This document shows positions 1 through 10,187 of a stretch of DNA of 64,000 nt, piece after piece. The notes under the pieces are model-generated. The model was not told the origin of the DNA, did no database searches, and saw nothing but the letters and a program-made list of their open reading frames with translations. Position 1 is the stretch's first letter. Each line of letters opens with the position of its first letter. The stretch comes from Cercospora beticola. Taxonomy: Eukaryota; Ascomycota; Dothideomycetes; Mycosphaerellales; Mycosphaerellaceae. Location: the NCBI RefSeq assembly GCF_033473495.1, contig NC_088937.1, forward strand, positions 806,001-870,000. Direction: 5' to 3'. A program made the position numbers and the translations under genes.

Positions 1-158
1 TTTACCAGATGCTCCAAGGTCCGTCAGACGGAGGTTGCTCATGTGGAACTGAAAACCGTCGTTCTTGCAGTCCGGCTGAGGGTGACAATATTTCAAGGCA
101 CTGTCGATCAGTTAGAATCCGCGCATCATAACATTTGCTCCAGTGAACCCTTCTACAC

Positions 159-1007
159 TTACTCGTATATGGCGCGCTCGGTGGGATCATTCAGATTGAA
201 ATCGCCCAAGTAGAACTCAATATCATACCAGTCACCCTCATCAAATTTGGCCGGACTTCCCAGGCGATCGCTCACGAATCGGCCACCCGGGCCCCACTCT
301 CCGGTGCCTTCTCGGAAACGTTTGACCGTGTTGCCACCTCTAGAGTTATCGCTACCACCTATACACCTCAGAGATGACTGTGGTCTAGTAGCTGACGGGT
401 CGAAGTCATCCCTTTGCTGCGAGTACATGGGCCACTCATCCGTCTGTATCCTGAGTTGTGTAAGATTAGCCTGCAATCTGGGATCCATAAATCGTTGTCC
501 AAACGGCCATTGTTGGCAGGGCGTGCCCTGACTGACTGCAACACCAGCTTGCACACGATCGGCCGAACCAGCATGTGGCTCCACGTATTGCACGGTCTGG
601 CCTGCCATGATACAATTCTGGTAATAACAAGCGTTTGTACATGCTTCGGGACTCAGTTTACAGTCCATTTTGCAGACTCCTCGATACGCGGGAACTCTTT
701 TGACCAGGTTTGAATCTGCTTGCGCGAGCGTTGTGTCCTCTGACAGCTCGAAGGGTATGTCGCCGTTGGCTAAAGGCCAATCGACGTCTTTGTCGTCGAG
801 TGTGTTTGTGTACATGCTACCAGAAGTCTCCGCGTGGGAGAAGTGAGCCGTAATACCATGCGTTGCATTGTAGTCAAGATTGTTCAGGCCATCGATCACA
901 GTCGCAGGGACTAGCGTTCTGATCGGTAGACCTTGGCCAAGTGGAACTGTTTTTATGACATGTTGCACTGCGACCAGCCGAAGGAAGGTGAGGAGAGAAA
1001 AGATCAT
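159..1007 (-). CDS. Secreted NucA/NucB-type deoxyribonuclease
   Basis: Single-exon gene of 282 residues. The start at 1005-1007 was chosen because it opens with a hydrophobic signal peptide (MIFSLLTFLRLVAVQHV); the frame stays open upstream but only through a 21-bp repeat. The C-terminal half (residues ~110-250) is rich in Cys and contains a DEWPM element followed by an RCIGGSDNSRGGN stretch. This matches the layout of the NucA/NucB DNase family, in which an Asp-Glu pair and a downstream Gly/Asn-rich loop form the metal-dependent active site. Family knowledge: these are small extracellular DNases, best known in Bacillus and also found in fungal secretomes. Inference: a secreted nuclease for nucleic-acid scavenging or attack on extracellular DNA. 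The family call is moderately sure; secretion is more certain than the reaction. Confidence 0.6.
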   Translation of the reverse strand: MIFSLLTFLRLVAVQHVIKTVPLGQGLPIRTLVPATVIDGLNNLDYNATHGITAHFSHAETSGSMYTNTLDDKDVDWPLANGDIPFELSEDTTLAQADSNLVKRVPAYRGVCKMDCKLSPEACTNACYYQNCIMAGQTVQYVEPHAGSADRVQAGVAVSQGTPCQQWPFGQRFMDPRLQANLTQLRIQTDEWPMYSQQRDDFDPSATRPQSSLRCIGGSDNSRGGNTVKRFREGTGEWGPGGRFVSDRLGSPAKFDEGDWYDIEFYLGDFNLNDPTERAIYE

Positions 1008-1048
1008 GGTGGGTATTGAGTATGGTAATGCTTGAATCGGGTCCTGGA

Positions 1049-1130
1049 ATGAGCAGCTTGCTTTCCGGTGTGAGCAGGCTGGGTTCTGGAGTGAGCATTC
1101 TGACTGCTGGAGTGAGCAAGGGCTCTTTAA
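1049..1130. repeat. 21-bp tandem repeat, about four copies
   Basis: Units begin at 1049, 1070, 1091 and 1112; the first four bases vary but each carries (G/A)TGAGCA and most end in CTGGA. It lies immediately upstream of the NucB-like gene's start codon (minus strand), so it is in the promoter or 5' leader. 21 bp is a multiple of three, and the repeat is in frame with the gene, so a start at 1178 would add a Cys-Ser-rich leader ahead of the signal peptide. I consider that unlikely. Confidence 0.7.
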
Positions 1131-1145
1131 GTCAATATAGTCTCT

Positions 1146-1270
1146 CCATACTTGACTGCGTAAACCGGGCACAGTCAAGTATGGGCACGGCGTGGGCTCA
1201 TTCCATGCTTGACTTTAATTGCCACATGCTATCAAGCATATATGTTACAATGGCGCGCTCCATGCTTGAC
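1146..1270. promoter_or_regulatory. Cluster of CCAT(A/G)CTTGAC motifs with a perfect inverted repeat
   Basis: CCATACTTGACTG at 1146-1158 and its exact reverse complement at 1172-1184 form a 13-bp inverted repeat around a 13-nt spacer. Two further direct copies, CCATGCTTGAC, lie at 1203-1213 and 1260-1270. A reverse-oriented partial copy (ATCAAGCATA) lies at 1231-1240. The cluster sits between the NucB-like gene (minus) and the next gene (plus). It could be a multi-site transcription-factor target or a relic of a small mobile repeat. Confidence 0.5.
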
Positions 1271-1740
1271 CGCGAGCACTATTGCAGAGAGTCATGATAG
1301 TTCCATGGGAAAGTGATGCCAACTCCATTACTATGATGGCTGTGTGCTTACACATAATTTTCAGCAGCTGGCATCGATCCTGTCGTGGCCGAGTGTAGAA
1401 GCCTTGTTCGTGCTGTGTGCTAAGCAAGGCCGAACCATCGTAGTATCAGCCTGGTTGATAGATTCTGCATCATCACGTTAGCACTAAATGCGTAGCTAAA
1501 GTCTTGTGTGAGAATGTACATTGCCAAAACTCCGTGCTGAGGAGAATTGGCCTATGCGCAATCGGTACGAGCACAGGCGCGATGTGAGCCGAGCCGATCA
1601 CGTGGATGCATTGCATGTGAAGATGTGAAGGCTGCAGGGCTGTGACACCTCGTTTGTGCCTAAAGCTATCAACAAACGCGTCAAGCCGCGCTTTTCCCAG
1701 AACCACAGCCTTGAGCTTCAATCCACGTCGACTCGCAACA
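1271..1740. other. Intergenic, nothing recognised
   Basis: Short overlapping open frames only, none with a convincing start or composition. It presumably holds the 5' leader of the gene starting at 1741. Confidence 0.5.
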
Positions 1741-2338
1741 ATGTCCGCAGAGGAGGACGCGTTCTTCCGCCACGGCTGGCACGACGACGATGAGAGGATC
1801 GATATTTACGCCTTGTTCGTGCTGGAGGACGTGCCTGTGGCCGTAAGTCTACAAGAAAGTCGTGTGTGCTCGCACCAAGCTGACCGCGAGACTTTAGGAC
1901 ATTGAGGCCGTCTTGAGGAGCCAAGAGGATTATGGCAACGAACGTCTTTGGCTGGCAGACGACTACAACAACTTGCCAGACTTCTACCATCGCGTGCCTG
2001 GGCAGCCAATCACTCCGAACCCACACACCAAACTCCCGCTTGACCCCAACTGGCGGTCTCCATTTCGAGGAAAGACAGTAGAGGACGCGGCCGAGTTCCT
2101 GCGCAGCGTGCCCAAACCGAGAAAGCCACTCTGCAAGACATACTTCGCGGTCCTCGACATGACGCTGTACTGGGAGCAAGGCTACGTTCTTGTGTGCAAG
2201 ATCCTCGAGGATGGGCAGGTGCAGTCAATTGCCTGTGCAGCCAGCTGCGTCGGCATCTTCTTCGGTGGCTTCGATCGCATCACGTGGGACGAGAGCTTGA
2301 CGGACTGGGAGGAGGATGGGGTGGCGGTGATGACCTGA
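1741..2338 (+). CDS. Conserved hypothetical protein, possible DUF6924
   Basis: Two exons: 1741-1842 and 1898-2338. They join across a 55-nt intron (GTAAGT...TTTAG) in phase 0 to give 180 residues. The second exon alone lacks an ATG, which supports the join. The N-terminus is acidic (MSAEEDAFFRHGWHDDDE). The C-terminal half has alternating hydrophobic strands (KTYFAVLDMTLYW, YVLVCKIL, SIACAASCVGIFFGG) followed by an ITWDES...EEDGVAV ending. That ending resembles from memory the DUF6924 family of small fungal and bacterial proteins of unknown function. There is no signal peptide or membrane segment, so it is probably cytosolic. The splice model is strong; the family name is tentative. Confidence 0.6.
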
Positions 2339-2696
2339 TGAGTGTGAAGTTGCTCGGAGGGCCCAGGACTTCGGATTGCTCTTGCTTCCAGCAGATCCTT
2401 CCGATGCTTCCACTTTTGCCAAGACAAGCTTTGCGAAATGCTTGGCAACATGCTACGAAAGCTTCCACGAAGCGCCTTCCAAACGTATACCATCAAATGA
2501 CCAAAACTACACCATCTCTTCCATATTGTGCCCTCTCGATTCTCAAGTCTCATCAAAGTACAATGCTCGACATCACCTTTGCCACACGCTTCGTACACCA
2601 TACCATGCAGCTGCGAGCCATCGTGAATGCGGAGCGCAAACGCGCTTCGCGTCCCAAAGATGGACTGTGAATAATGCTTCGCGCTGCTCTCGTAGG

Positions 2697-2703
2697 TATA
2701 TAG
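2697..2703 (+). promoter_or_regulatory. TATA-like box
   Basis: TATATAG lies 53 bp before the ATG at 2756, in the 417-bp gap between the previous gene and the Ser/Thr-rich secreted gene. Nothing else in that gap is recognisable. Confidence 0.35.
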
Positions 2704-2755
2704 GTTTGCTCTCCTCGCGATGGGATCTCAGTTCAACAAACAACTCCTAACCACC

Positions 2756-5700
2756 ATGTTCTCCACTTCTCTCCTCGTGAGCGCCCTGCTCGCCATCCAC
2801 ACAGCTGCCCAAACACCCCCAGCGTACACAACTCCCACAACAACCGAACAGCAATTCCCTATTACCACTACTCTCCACGTCTCAACCTCAACGAACGTGA
2901 CTACAACGGTTACCCTCTTGACTACTCACAGCGCCAACAGTCCTGGATCAACTGTCCAGACACAATCGCCGGCATCTTACACGTCTCTCACAGCCTCACC
3001 CGACAATACGTCTGGAACAAATTCTGGCGGAGAGTCGACAAGTGGCACCCAGTCTGAGTCGATCATCATCACAATATCAAATGGCGGCACTTTGACGACT
3101 ACCGGCATCCTGTCAACACCAGCTGTGACTGAAACAGTACCTTCAAGCCCGACAACAGTACCAAGTGAATCGATGGTCACCAGCACAGCACCAGCTGATC
3201 CTCACTCCCAAACTACAACATTGTCGTCCAATGGACAGGGCAGTGAAACAGCGGCCACTAGCTCTGTACCAGACTCGACTGCATCGCAGAGCTTTCAACA
3301 GACTGGCACAAGCTTTGTAACTACCACAGACTCAACTGGATCGAGTTTCCAGCAGACAAGTACGAGCCCTACCACTGCCGGAGACCCAAGTGGATCTTCG
3401 AGCGGTCAGCCGGTGATCACAAGCTCTGCCACTACCACAGAATCGGCTGGTTCTCTGAGCTCAGCCACCTCAGATTCAACTGAGAGTTCGAGCGGGCAGC
3501 AAACGAGTACAAGCTTTGGGACTACCGCAGACTCAGCTACATCTCCAGGTGACCAGCAGACGAGCACGACCCCACCTGCAACAAGCTCAAGTGGATTTCC
3601 GAGCGATGACCAGACGACCACGAGCGGCATCAGTACCGGCACGTTCACATCAAGTAGCCAAGGTCAGCCTACTTCTGGGAACGCCACTACAACGGCCCCG
3701 ACCAATTCACAGAATGGACCCGGAGTAACGACATGAGCAGCAACTTCTGATACTTTGCCCTCGACAACGCAGCAAGGTGTACAGATCACCCTCAATCCCG
3801 AATGGACCATCACAGGGGATGCTTCTGGAATCGTTGTTGGTACTTCGACCTTGTCGCCTGGTGGCGCTGGGTTCACGAGCGGTACTGTCACGATTTCGCT
3901 GGCTCCTGGGGGAGTGGTTGTTGTCGACGGCAGTTCAACTACTCTGGCCTCGTCGACCACCAATCCTTCGACCACCAATCCTTCGATCACCAATGATTCG
4001 CCTACCACATCAGCGGAAGCAGGTGTGCAGATAAGTGTCGACCCCGAGCTGACAATCTCCGAAGACGCGTCTGGGATCGTTATTGGTACCACTACTCTGT
4101 TGCCTGGTGGCCCTGGCTTCACCAGTGGGACTGTATCGGCCTCACTCGCCCCAAGCGGAGTAGTCGTTGTTGATGGCAGCACGACTACATTGCCCGCATT
4201 GAGCACAGGTGGCCAGTCTTCCCCCGCACCATCCAGTCAGACCGACCTACCTATTTCTGGGTCTCCACCATCCTTGACCAGCCGGACTTCGACTCCTCCT
4301 GCCCCTTTACCTTCACTGCCGTCTCCTGCGCCACCTACTGCACCACCACAGTCTCCTTCATTGCCACCATTACAGTCGTCGTCTACAACAGCGCCTCCGG
4401 GTTTTCCGACAGTGCCACCGTTCTCAGCATTGCCTTCTCCCACGTCATCATCAACGCCTGATGCAACTGATATCAAAGCTCTGGTGGAAATTATTGTGAG
4501 CCTACTACGACGCACAACGCCAGGTCTCCAAGACTGGGTCAGAGGAGTCGACATCGATCCAAAACCCATAATCGAGGGGTTGAGAACGATTTCACACATG
4601 GCTGAGGAAACTTCGAAGGGAATCACCGGCGGTGATAGAGGCGGAGGATGCCTGGACTCATTGTTTGGTGCATTCAATTGCATCATAGACATTGGCACGA
4701 AGGCGATAACCTCGATCTCAAGAGGTGTTCACGCTGAACTTCAAGAAATACTGGATACCCTGATTGATATCACCAAAATTCTCCCCGAACTGGCGAAAGG
4801 TTCAGACAAGGCACCAGAGGAAGACCCGGAAAATGAAGAACAGAGCTCGACGAGCTCCTGCTCAGCCGGAACAACGACTGTCAGCAGCTGCCTTGTGGGC
4901 TGCTCGGTATCTCTCACAAGCGTGGCCAACTCACAATCGTTCACTACAATCTGCTCTACAACTAGCTGTGTCACAGAGACCTGCTGTGATCTCGAACCTA
5001 CAACAACGTCCTCCATCATAGAGCCTTCCGACATCGCCTGCCCGCTGGCTCTCCCGAGACTATACAACGCACCGGCAACTTATAACTCCTTTGGCATAGC
5101 AATACCTCCGTGGCTCACCTTGCCGCCAGTGCCGGACGAGCCAGAACCCTTCACAGCCGCTCCGGCTAGTTCGCAGTCAGCTGCGCAGGCATCGAGCACG
5201 ACTACATCATCTTTGTCATTCTCTTACGTCCCGGATTCGACCACATCTTATGACCCGTTGACTGTATCGTTCTCTTTCGTCCCGGATCCCACCACCTCGA
5301 CTTCCATCGCGCCTTCGATCTCCGCCACGGCCCTTCCTGATTTCCGAGACTTGAAACACTTGGGAGACGTCACACGGAAATGCTACGACCCTGCAAAATT
5401 CCGTGGGCACGGTGACGTTCACGATGGAAACGTAAACATGTTCGCCGACAAGGTCTGTAAGAAATTTGGCGACTTGGAGTTGACTCCCGAGAGTAAGCCA
5501 TTCATCCATAGAGAACAAGCATCCGGTGGTGATCAGATCAACATCGATTTCGTCGTCTCGTGGATTCCGGGATGCAGGCTGAGAGATGGAAATGGCGAAC
5601 TCGTTGACAAGCAGAAGATTGATTTCAAGTGGTACCCTGAGAAAGAGAACCCTCATGGGGTGGACTGGGATGCATCGGCATGCATTGCGATCTTCATGAC

Positions 5701-5836
5701 GAATCATGCGGGATGTAACAATGAGGGTGTCGGTGGCAGCACGGATGCTGGGTGTTTGAGATACACGACTACCGGGGGCAGGGGCGAGCCAATCGAGGAC
5801 TATATGGATGACATTGTGCCGACACTGCCACCATAA
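2756..5836 (+). CDS. Large secreted Ser/Thr-rich surface protein
   Basis: Proposed two-exon gene: 2756-3724 and 3773-5836, 1,010 residues. The frame is continuous except for one TGA at 3734-3736. A 48-nt intron (GTAACG...CGCAG, branch CTGAT at 3747-3751) removes it in phase 0. The ATG at 2756 sits in a CCACC context and opens a signal peptide (MFSTSLLVSALLAIHTAAQ). Layout: a Thr/Ser-rich, probably O-mannosylated stalk to residue ~320; two copies of a ~57-residue module (325-381 and 407-464) ending SGTV..SLAP.GVVVVDGS; a Pro/Ser-rich stretch; a Cys cluster near residue 710; and a C-terminal domain with CYDPAKF, VCKKFGD and SACIAIFMTNHAGC elements. No GPI-anchor tail is seen. Probably a cell-wall or extracellular protein; function unknown. 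If the intron is not used, this is a nonsense-broken gene. Confidence 0.6.
3776..4195 (+). repeat. Internal protein-module duplication
   Basis: Two ~57-codon copies (3776-3946 and 4022-4195) are separated by a short Thr/Asn/Pro spacer containing three near-identical 12-bp units (ACCACCAATCCT type, ~3957-3990). Roughly three quarters of residues match between copies. The core is ASGIV(V/I)GT(S/T)TL.PGG.GFTSGTV. Confidence 0.8.
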
Positions 5837-6288
5837 GGCGATATGTGTGCGATCTTGGACACTCTGACTCTCTGAGACCGGCGATTTACATGTAGTAAGG
5901 CCTGATCTCGCGTACCGATAATGTGGAACATTACTGCTTCCTTCTTTCTCCTTCGAAAGAAAATTACATGCAAAATCTCTCGTTCTGTGACCCGAGTGCG
6001 CGCTCATGTGACAGACTCACGCTCACCGCACGCTCAGAAGCCAATGATAGAGAGTCTGCGAAGAGAACCATGGACAGCAATGATGATTGTCCGTGAACAT
6101 ATATCGCTTAATAGAAGGAGGTCAGGCGCCAAGCTTAGTCTCACGACCGAGGCCCACTCGCTGTGAGGGGTCTGCGCTTGAGACTAGCAGAAGCTATGAC
6201 GCTTCGACTTCGAACTTTTGAGATTCACAACACTTCTGTCCTTCCTTTCTCACACTTACTCTCGCCTTAGGCATTTATCGCCAAAACA
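5837..6288. other. Intergenic; pyrimidine-rich leader before the next gene
   Basis: No gene is seen. The stretch just before the ATG at 6289 is C/T-rich and contains CTTACTCTCGCCTTAG, which could be a 5'-leader intron acceptor or simply a pyrimidine-rich promoter. Confidence 0.4.
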
Positions 6289-6735
6289 ATGTCATCTCAA
6301 CAACCACAATCCCCACAACCCGACATTGAAAAATACCGAAAAACAGTCCACAATGTCGCCCTCGCCGCCCTCGTCACTTGTCCCATCCTAGCTCTCCTCC
6401 CACCTCGCAAGCTCGACATTTACACAATAGGCCTGATCGCCACGACAGGCTACTCAGCGAACTATCTGGTCCGCGAACGTAGTGGAAGATCTATTTGGCA
6501 GACTGTGACGCGGCAACCTGCAGCATTCCCTGCCTCGCGAACAGAGCAGAGCGTTGTGGGAGAAATTCAGAAAGAGGGACGTTTAGGGCGTGAGTATCAG
6601 TCTGGATGGAAGGCTGAGAGGCAGAAAGAGATTAAAGAGGATGTTGAGGAGGGCAAGGACTTTTCGGATATGATTATTGATCAGATTTGGGAGGTGTGGA
6701 ATCAAGGGAAGGGGAAGAAGGAGGATGAGGATTGA
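6289..6735 (+). CDS. Small two-helix membrane protein (fungal 'rhomboid family' type)
   Basis: Single exon, 148 residues, ATG in an ACAATGTC context. Residues ~22-45 (HNVALAALVTCPILALLPP) and ~48-62 (YTIGLIATTGYSANYLV) are hydrophobic and separated by a short basic loop. A hydrophilic, charged tail follows, ending in Lys/Glu/Asp. The pattern recalls short fungal proteins often labelled rhomboid family membrane protein. No rhomboid Ser-His catalytic pair is visible, so protease activity should not be assumed. Possible mitochondrial or ER membrane protein; role unknown. Confidence 0.6.
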   Translation: MSSQQPQSPQPDIEKYRKTVHNVALAALVTCPILALLPPRKLDIYTIGLIATTGYSANYLVRERSGRSIWQTVTRQPAAFPASRTEQSVVGEIQKEGRLGREYQSGWKAERQKEIKEDVEEGKDFSDMIIDQIWEVWNQGKGKKEDED

Positions 6736-7441
6736 GTAGACGGATGCTGGCAGCAGAGCGATGCTCGTGGAGATATGAGACAGACTTGAGCACATGCTTT
6801 CCGCCTGTTGAGCTAAGTATGCTGGCTCGGACCACTTCTTGACGCGTACAGACTGGTGGACGCGTCGAAGTGAAGCTGAGCTACAGCACCGACCTACACC
6901 TGGGCAAGCTCCGTATGTTTCTGGTGCGAACTGGAATTCGCTGGCGGCTCTACCTGAGGCCTTGTAGCTCTGAGACATGCAGTATGCTCGCAAGCACGGA
7001 GGATGGCGAGCGAGCATGTCTCGCCTGCTTGAAGACGCACGTATGTTCCAGCTGCGAACGGCCGCTCGTGCAATGCAGGCATGGAGAAATTCAAATTGCC
7101 GTCAATGGTCAATCCAGCATGCCATCTGCCGCATCGTCTCCAAGACGCTGGATGATTGGCTTCTCGACATAGGGTCGCAGCACGCCAGGATATATACCCG
7201 ACGGATGGCTGCATCGTGCAATTCCACTTGGCTCCTAGGCTGCGCCGCATGTCTCATTTCCGCAGCGGCCAGCCATGTTGGAGGCGTGCCATGAGTAGGC
7301 CACAAAGAACGGGCGGTCAAGCCTGCTGCGAACAACTGTTCGCGCAGGCATTTATTCCCCCGCCCGCGTGCATCCTGCTGCGAACTGGTAGCACAGCAGC
7401 ATCCTCTCGACCAATTCTCACAACACCACTACAGCAGCAGT
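6736..7441. other. Intergenic, promoter region of the Q/P-rich gene
   Basis: No gene supported; short frames only. A GATATATAC element near 7188-7197 and several CAG trinucleotides just before the ATG at 7442 are the only visible features. Confidence 0.4.
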
Positions 7442-8647
7442 ATGGCTTGCGAATTGGGATCCTCCCCCTTTGCGGACTCCGGCTTTGATGACAGCTGGCT
7501 CAAGGCAGAGACAGGCAGCAACGATTTGGAAACCATTCGCGCGTTCAATGCCAATTTCGAGCCACAGAGTAGCGGCGTGGTCGACCTCTCCCAGACGTTC
7601 AGCAGTGACGCCGCAGCACAACCCAGCAGTCAATCAGCGTACAATTTCAACACCACCGCGAACACCGATCTCGATCAGACTATCTGCCCATCGCCAGTCT
7701 ACGAGGCATACCCGCCCACTTTCACCAACAACAATCCGGCCTCACCCTACTTCCAATCTGTCGAGAACAGCAATGGAGTCAAGCACCATACTTCCTCACT
7801 GCGCCACGAGCATCATGGTCATCGCCGATCTGTCTCCGAGCCACCAGGAATGCCGCACCAGCCAGCAATGATGTTCCACCGCGATGAGCACTACCTGGGC
7901 AGCCCGATGGCTCCTCTGAAAGTGAAGGCGCTGAAAAGTCAGCCATCACACAAGGCCAATCGAAGTCAACCATATCCCACTCTGTCCCGCAAGGCAGCCA
8001 GACAGCAGATGCCAAGCTATCCGCACGCAATGCAGCACCCCTACCAGCACCAGCATCAGCAGGGCTTCCGACCTAGCGTTCATCGTTCCCAGACACAGCC
8101 TGCCCGCCAGTATGCGCCGACAAGTACTCCTATGATGTCCCCGCAGCAGTACATGAATATGTCTCCACCGGCGCCGGCACAACAACAGACCTGTTTCCCA
8201 CAATCTCAGCACACCGCCTCACCACGACCGCAAGTCCCGATGCTACCCGATCAGAACTCGTTCATGCAAAGCACAAGTCGCGTCTGCACACCTGCAGCGA
8301 TCGACCCCGCGCTCAGCACACCTTCGCCTCCTGGATCTGGTAAGCGACCCCAGTCGGCGACACTCAACATTCCGATGACTGTGGATGAGCTGAGAGCGAT
8401 GATCTTCGAGACTGTCAAGGAGGCAGTATCCGGGACTGTCAGCGATGGCAACAGTGGCAGCGAGCCAAGTGGTGCTGTGCAGAGTACAGAGCAGCTTCAG
8501 CAAACAGAGGAGCAGGCACTCGGCGAGGAATTCGAGAGGCTTATCAAACATGAAGGATGTAGCGAGGATCCGAGGGCTGTTCAGATGGAGGAGACGGAAG
8601 ACATTGAGGCGTTCCTCGGCGTGGCGCAAGTTGAGAAGAGCGATTGA
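7442..8647 (+). CDS. Gln/Pro/Ser-rich protein of unknown function
   Basis: Single exon, 401 residues. Low-complexity and polar: His/Gln/Pro-rich from ~110 to ~270, with tracts such as YQHQHQQGFRP and QQYMNMSPPAPAQQQ. The best-structured part is near residues 310-330, where a predicted short helix reads MTVDELRAMIFETVKEAV. The tail is acidic and Glu/Gln-rich. No DNA-binding domain, signal peptide or membrane segment is evident. The composition fits a disordered nuclear regulator or signalling scaffold, but that is inference only. The continuous frame with normal codon use makes it a probable gene. Confidence 0.65.
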   Translation: MACELGSSPFADSGFDDSWLKAETGSNDLETIRAFNANFEPQSSGVVDLSQTFSSDAAAQPSSQSAYNFNTTANTDLDQTICPSPVYEAYPPTFTNNNPASPYFQSVENSNGVKHHTSSLRHEHHGHRRSVSEPPGMPHQPAMMFHRDEHYLGSPMAPLKVKALKSQPSHKANRSQPYPTLSRKAARQQMPSYPHAMQHPYQHQHQQGFRPSVHRSQTQPARQYAPTSTPMMSPQQYMNMSPPAPAQQQTCFPQSQHTASPRPQVPMLPDQNSFMQSTSRVCTPAAIDPALSTPSPPGSGKRPQSATLNIPMTVDELRAMIFETVKEAVSGTVSDGNSGSEPSGAVQSTEQLQQTEEQALGEEFERLIKHEGCSEDPRAVQMEETEDIEAFLGVAQVEKSD

Positions 8648-8937
8648 GATGGGTGACAGACTGGGCATGCATACGCAAATTGACTTTACGCCAATCGATG
8701 CTTGCATGTGTCGTGGTGGTACCAATGCAGGTGCCACGCTCGTTGCGACATCTCCGTTCGTCGTGAGCGTCGCAACGATAAGAGGAGGAATGGAAAGAGT
8801 CAGCTGCATCATGATAATCAAGACATTACATTCGTATCTGGGTATCTCAGAGTAGTCGAACTGTCGCTACTCTTCCATCGTCACCGTGACCTCGCAGCAT
8901 ATGCAAAGCTGCAGTTCACCCGCTAACAATCGCTCAC

Positions 8938-10187
8938 TCAGACCATTTGCTCGCCCCTTCTAGGAGAACCACCTCCAATCGGCTTGCGCGCGATGCCCGA
9001 GTGATGATGTCCACCATCTCCAAGACCACCAGCAGCTCCGACACCAGGACCAAAAGCCCCATCACTCGAAACATCAAATGGCGCACCACCCAATCCCGCA
9101 GCACCGCCTTGTCCCCACCCAACCTGTCTCGTCCACATCGCGTCGTGGAATCCACCGAAAGGTCCCAAAGAGTTCGAGAATGTAAATGGCACATGTCTGC
9201 TCAGAGGCACATGATTGAATCTGAAATCCCAGACACTCGCATACACCATTCTGTACGATGAGAAAGCAAAGACAGTTCCAATAACCGCTCCAGCAAAAAC
9301 ATCGTACCAGTTGTGGAACTCATCAATCGTAAGAGCTCCGCCGATCAAACACGCTCCGAGAATAGGCGCGTATGTGGCAATGAGCTTCCACATTGCCGGG
9401 TGATAATTGCTCCAGACCTTAAGTTTCGCATTCAAGTAAAGGTACAAAAACACAAACCCCGCAAACGCCGCAGTCGTATGTCCCGACGGCATAGATTCCA
9501 GCGCATCATTGATTTCATGTTCGTCGCCCGTGCAGATTTTGCGATCGTACATGATATTCGTGAAACCGTTTCCGGAATTTGCGCCGTTGATGAGCGTTTG
9601 AGCGGGTTGGCAGACGGCGAGGAAGTGGGGTCGAAGACCGCCGATGAGCCATTTGACGAAGACTTGGAAGACTGCGGCTGTGATGAGGGAGTAGAGGAGA
9701 CCGATTACGGCGTTGTTGAGGTCCCAGAAGGAGCGGATGCGGATTTGCATGATGAGGAAGATTGTGATGGGGACGAGGGAGGCGAGGAGGGCGGCGGCCC
9801 AGATGGGGATGATTTCTGGGCGGGAGGGGTAGGCGAATTGGGGGTAGACCTGAATGTGCAGTGTTAGATATCGTTCTGGAGTGTTCAAGGAAATAATTCG
9901 GAAGAAGTTCTTACCACTTCGCCATCTGCGAACGTGACTGGGAACGATCTGGATGGAGCTGGTGGTGCTTCGTACACGCCCAGGCCAACTGCGCCCATCA
10001 CGACCATGGTCAAGAGGTCAGGCCAAGTCATCTTGACCCATTGGCCGAATGATGGTCTGCTGTTGAGAGTGGCTTCGCCATAATCGTTGCGAGCGGCTCG
10101 ACGACCAGAATGCTTCTCGTGGTTGCCGCCGACTGCAGTGGCGGTATTTGCGTCTGCCGGTTGATTGCGACGACTGAAGAGCGGCAT
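8938..10187 (-). CDS. PAP2-family lipid phosphate phosphatase
   Basis: Two exons on the minus strand: 10187-9915 and 9849-8938, joined in phase 0 across a 65-nt intron (GTAAGA...CAG); 394 residues. Hydrophobic spans near residues 56-72, 103-120, 130-155, 230-250 and 255-275 suggest an integral membrane enzyme. The phosphatase signatures are KWLIGGLRP (motif 1), PSGH (motif 2) and DEFHNWYD (motif 3). Family role: hydrolysis of lipid phosphates such as phosphatidate or diacylglycerol pyrophosphate at ER, Golgi or vacuolar membranes, as in yeast Dpp1/Lpp1. The usual Ser-Arg opening of motif 3 reads Ala-Leu here, while the His and Asp residues remain. The C-terminal ~90 residues are Gly-rich and disordered. 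Confidence 0.85.

Noticed and set aside
3664..4206. 180-codon minus-strand frame inside the Ser/Thr-rich gene
   Set aside because: A shadow of the repetitive Thr/Ser/Gly coding frame on the other strand (Val/Glu/Pro mirror composition).
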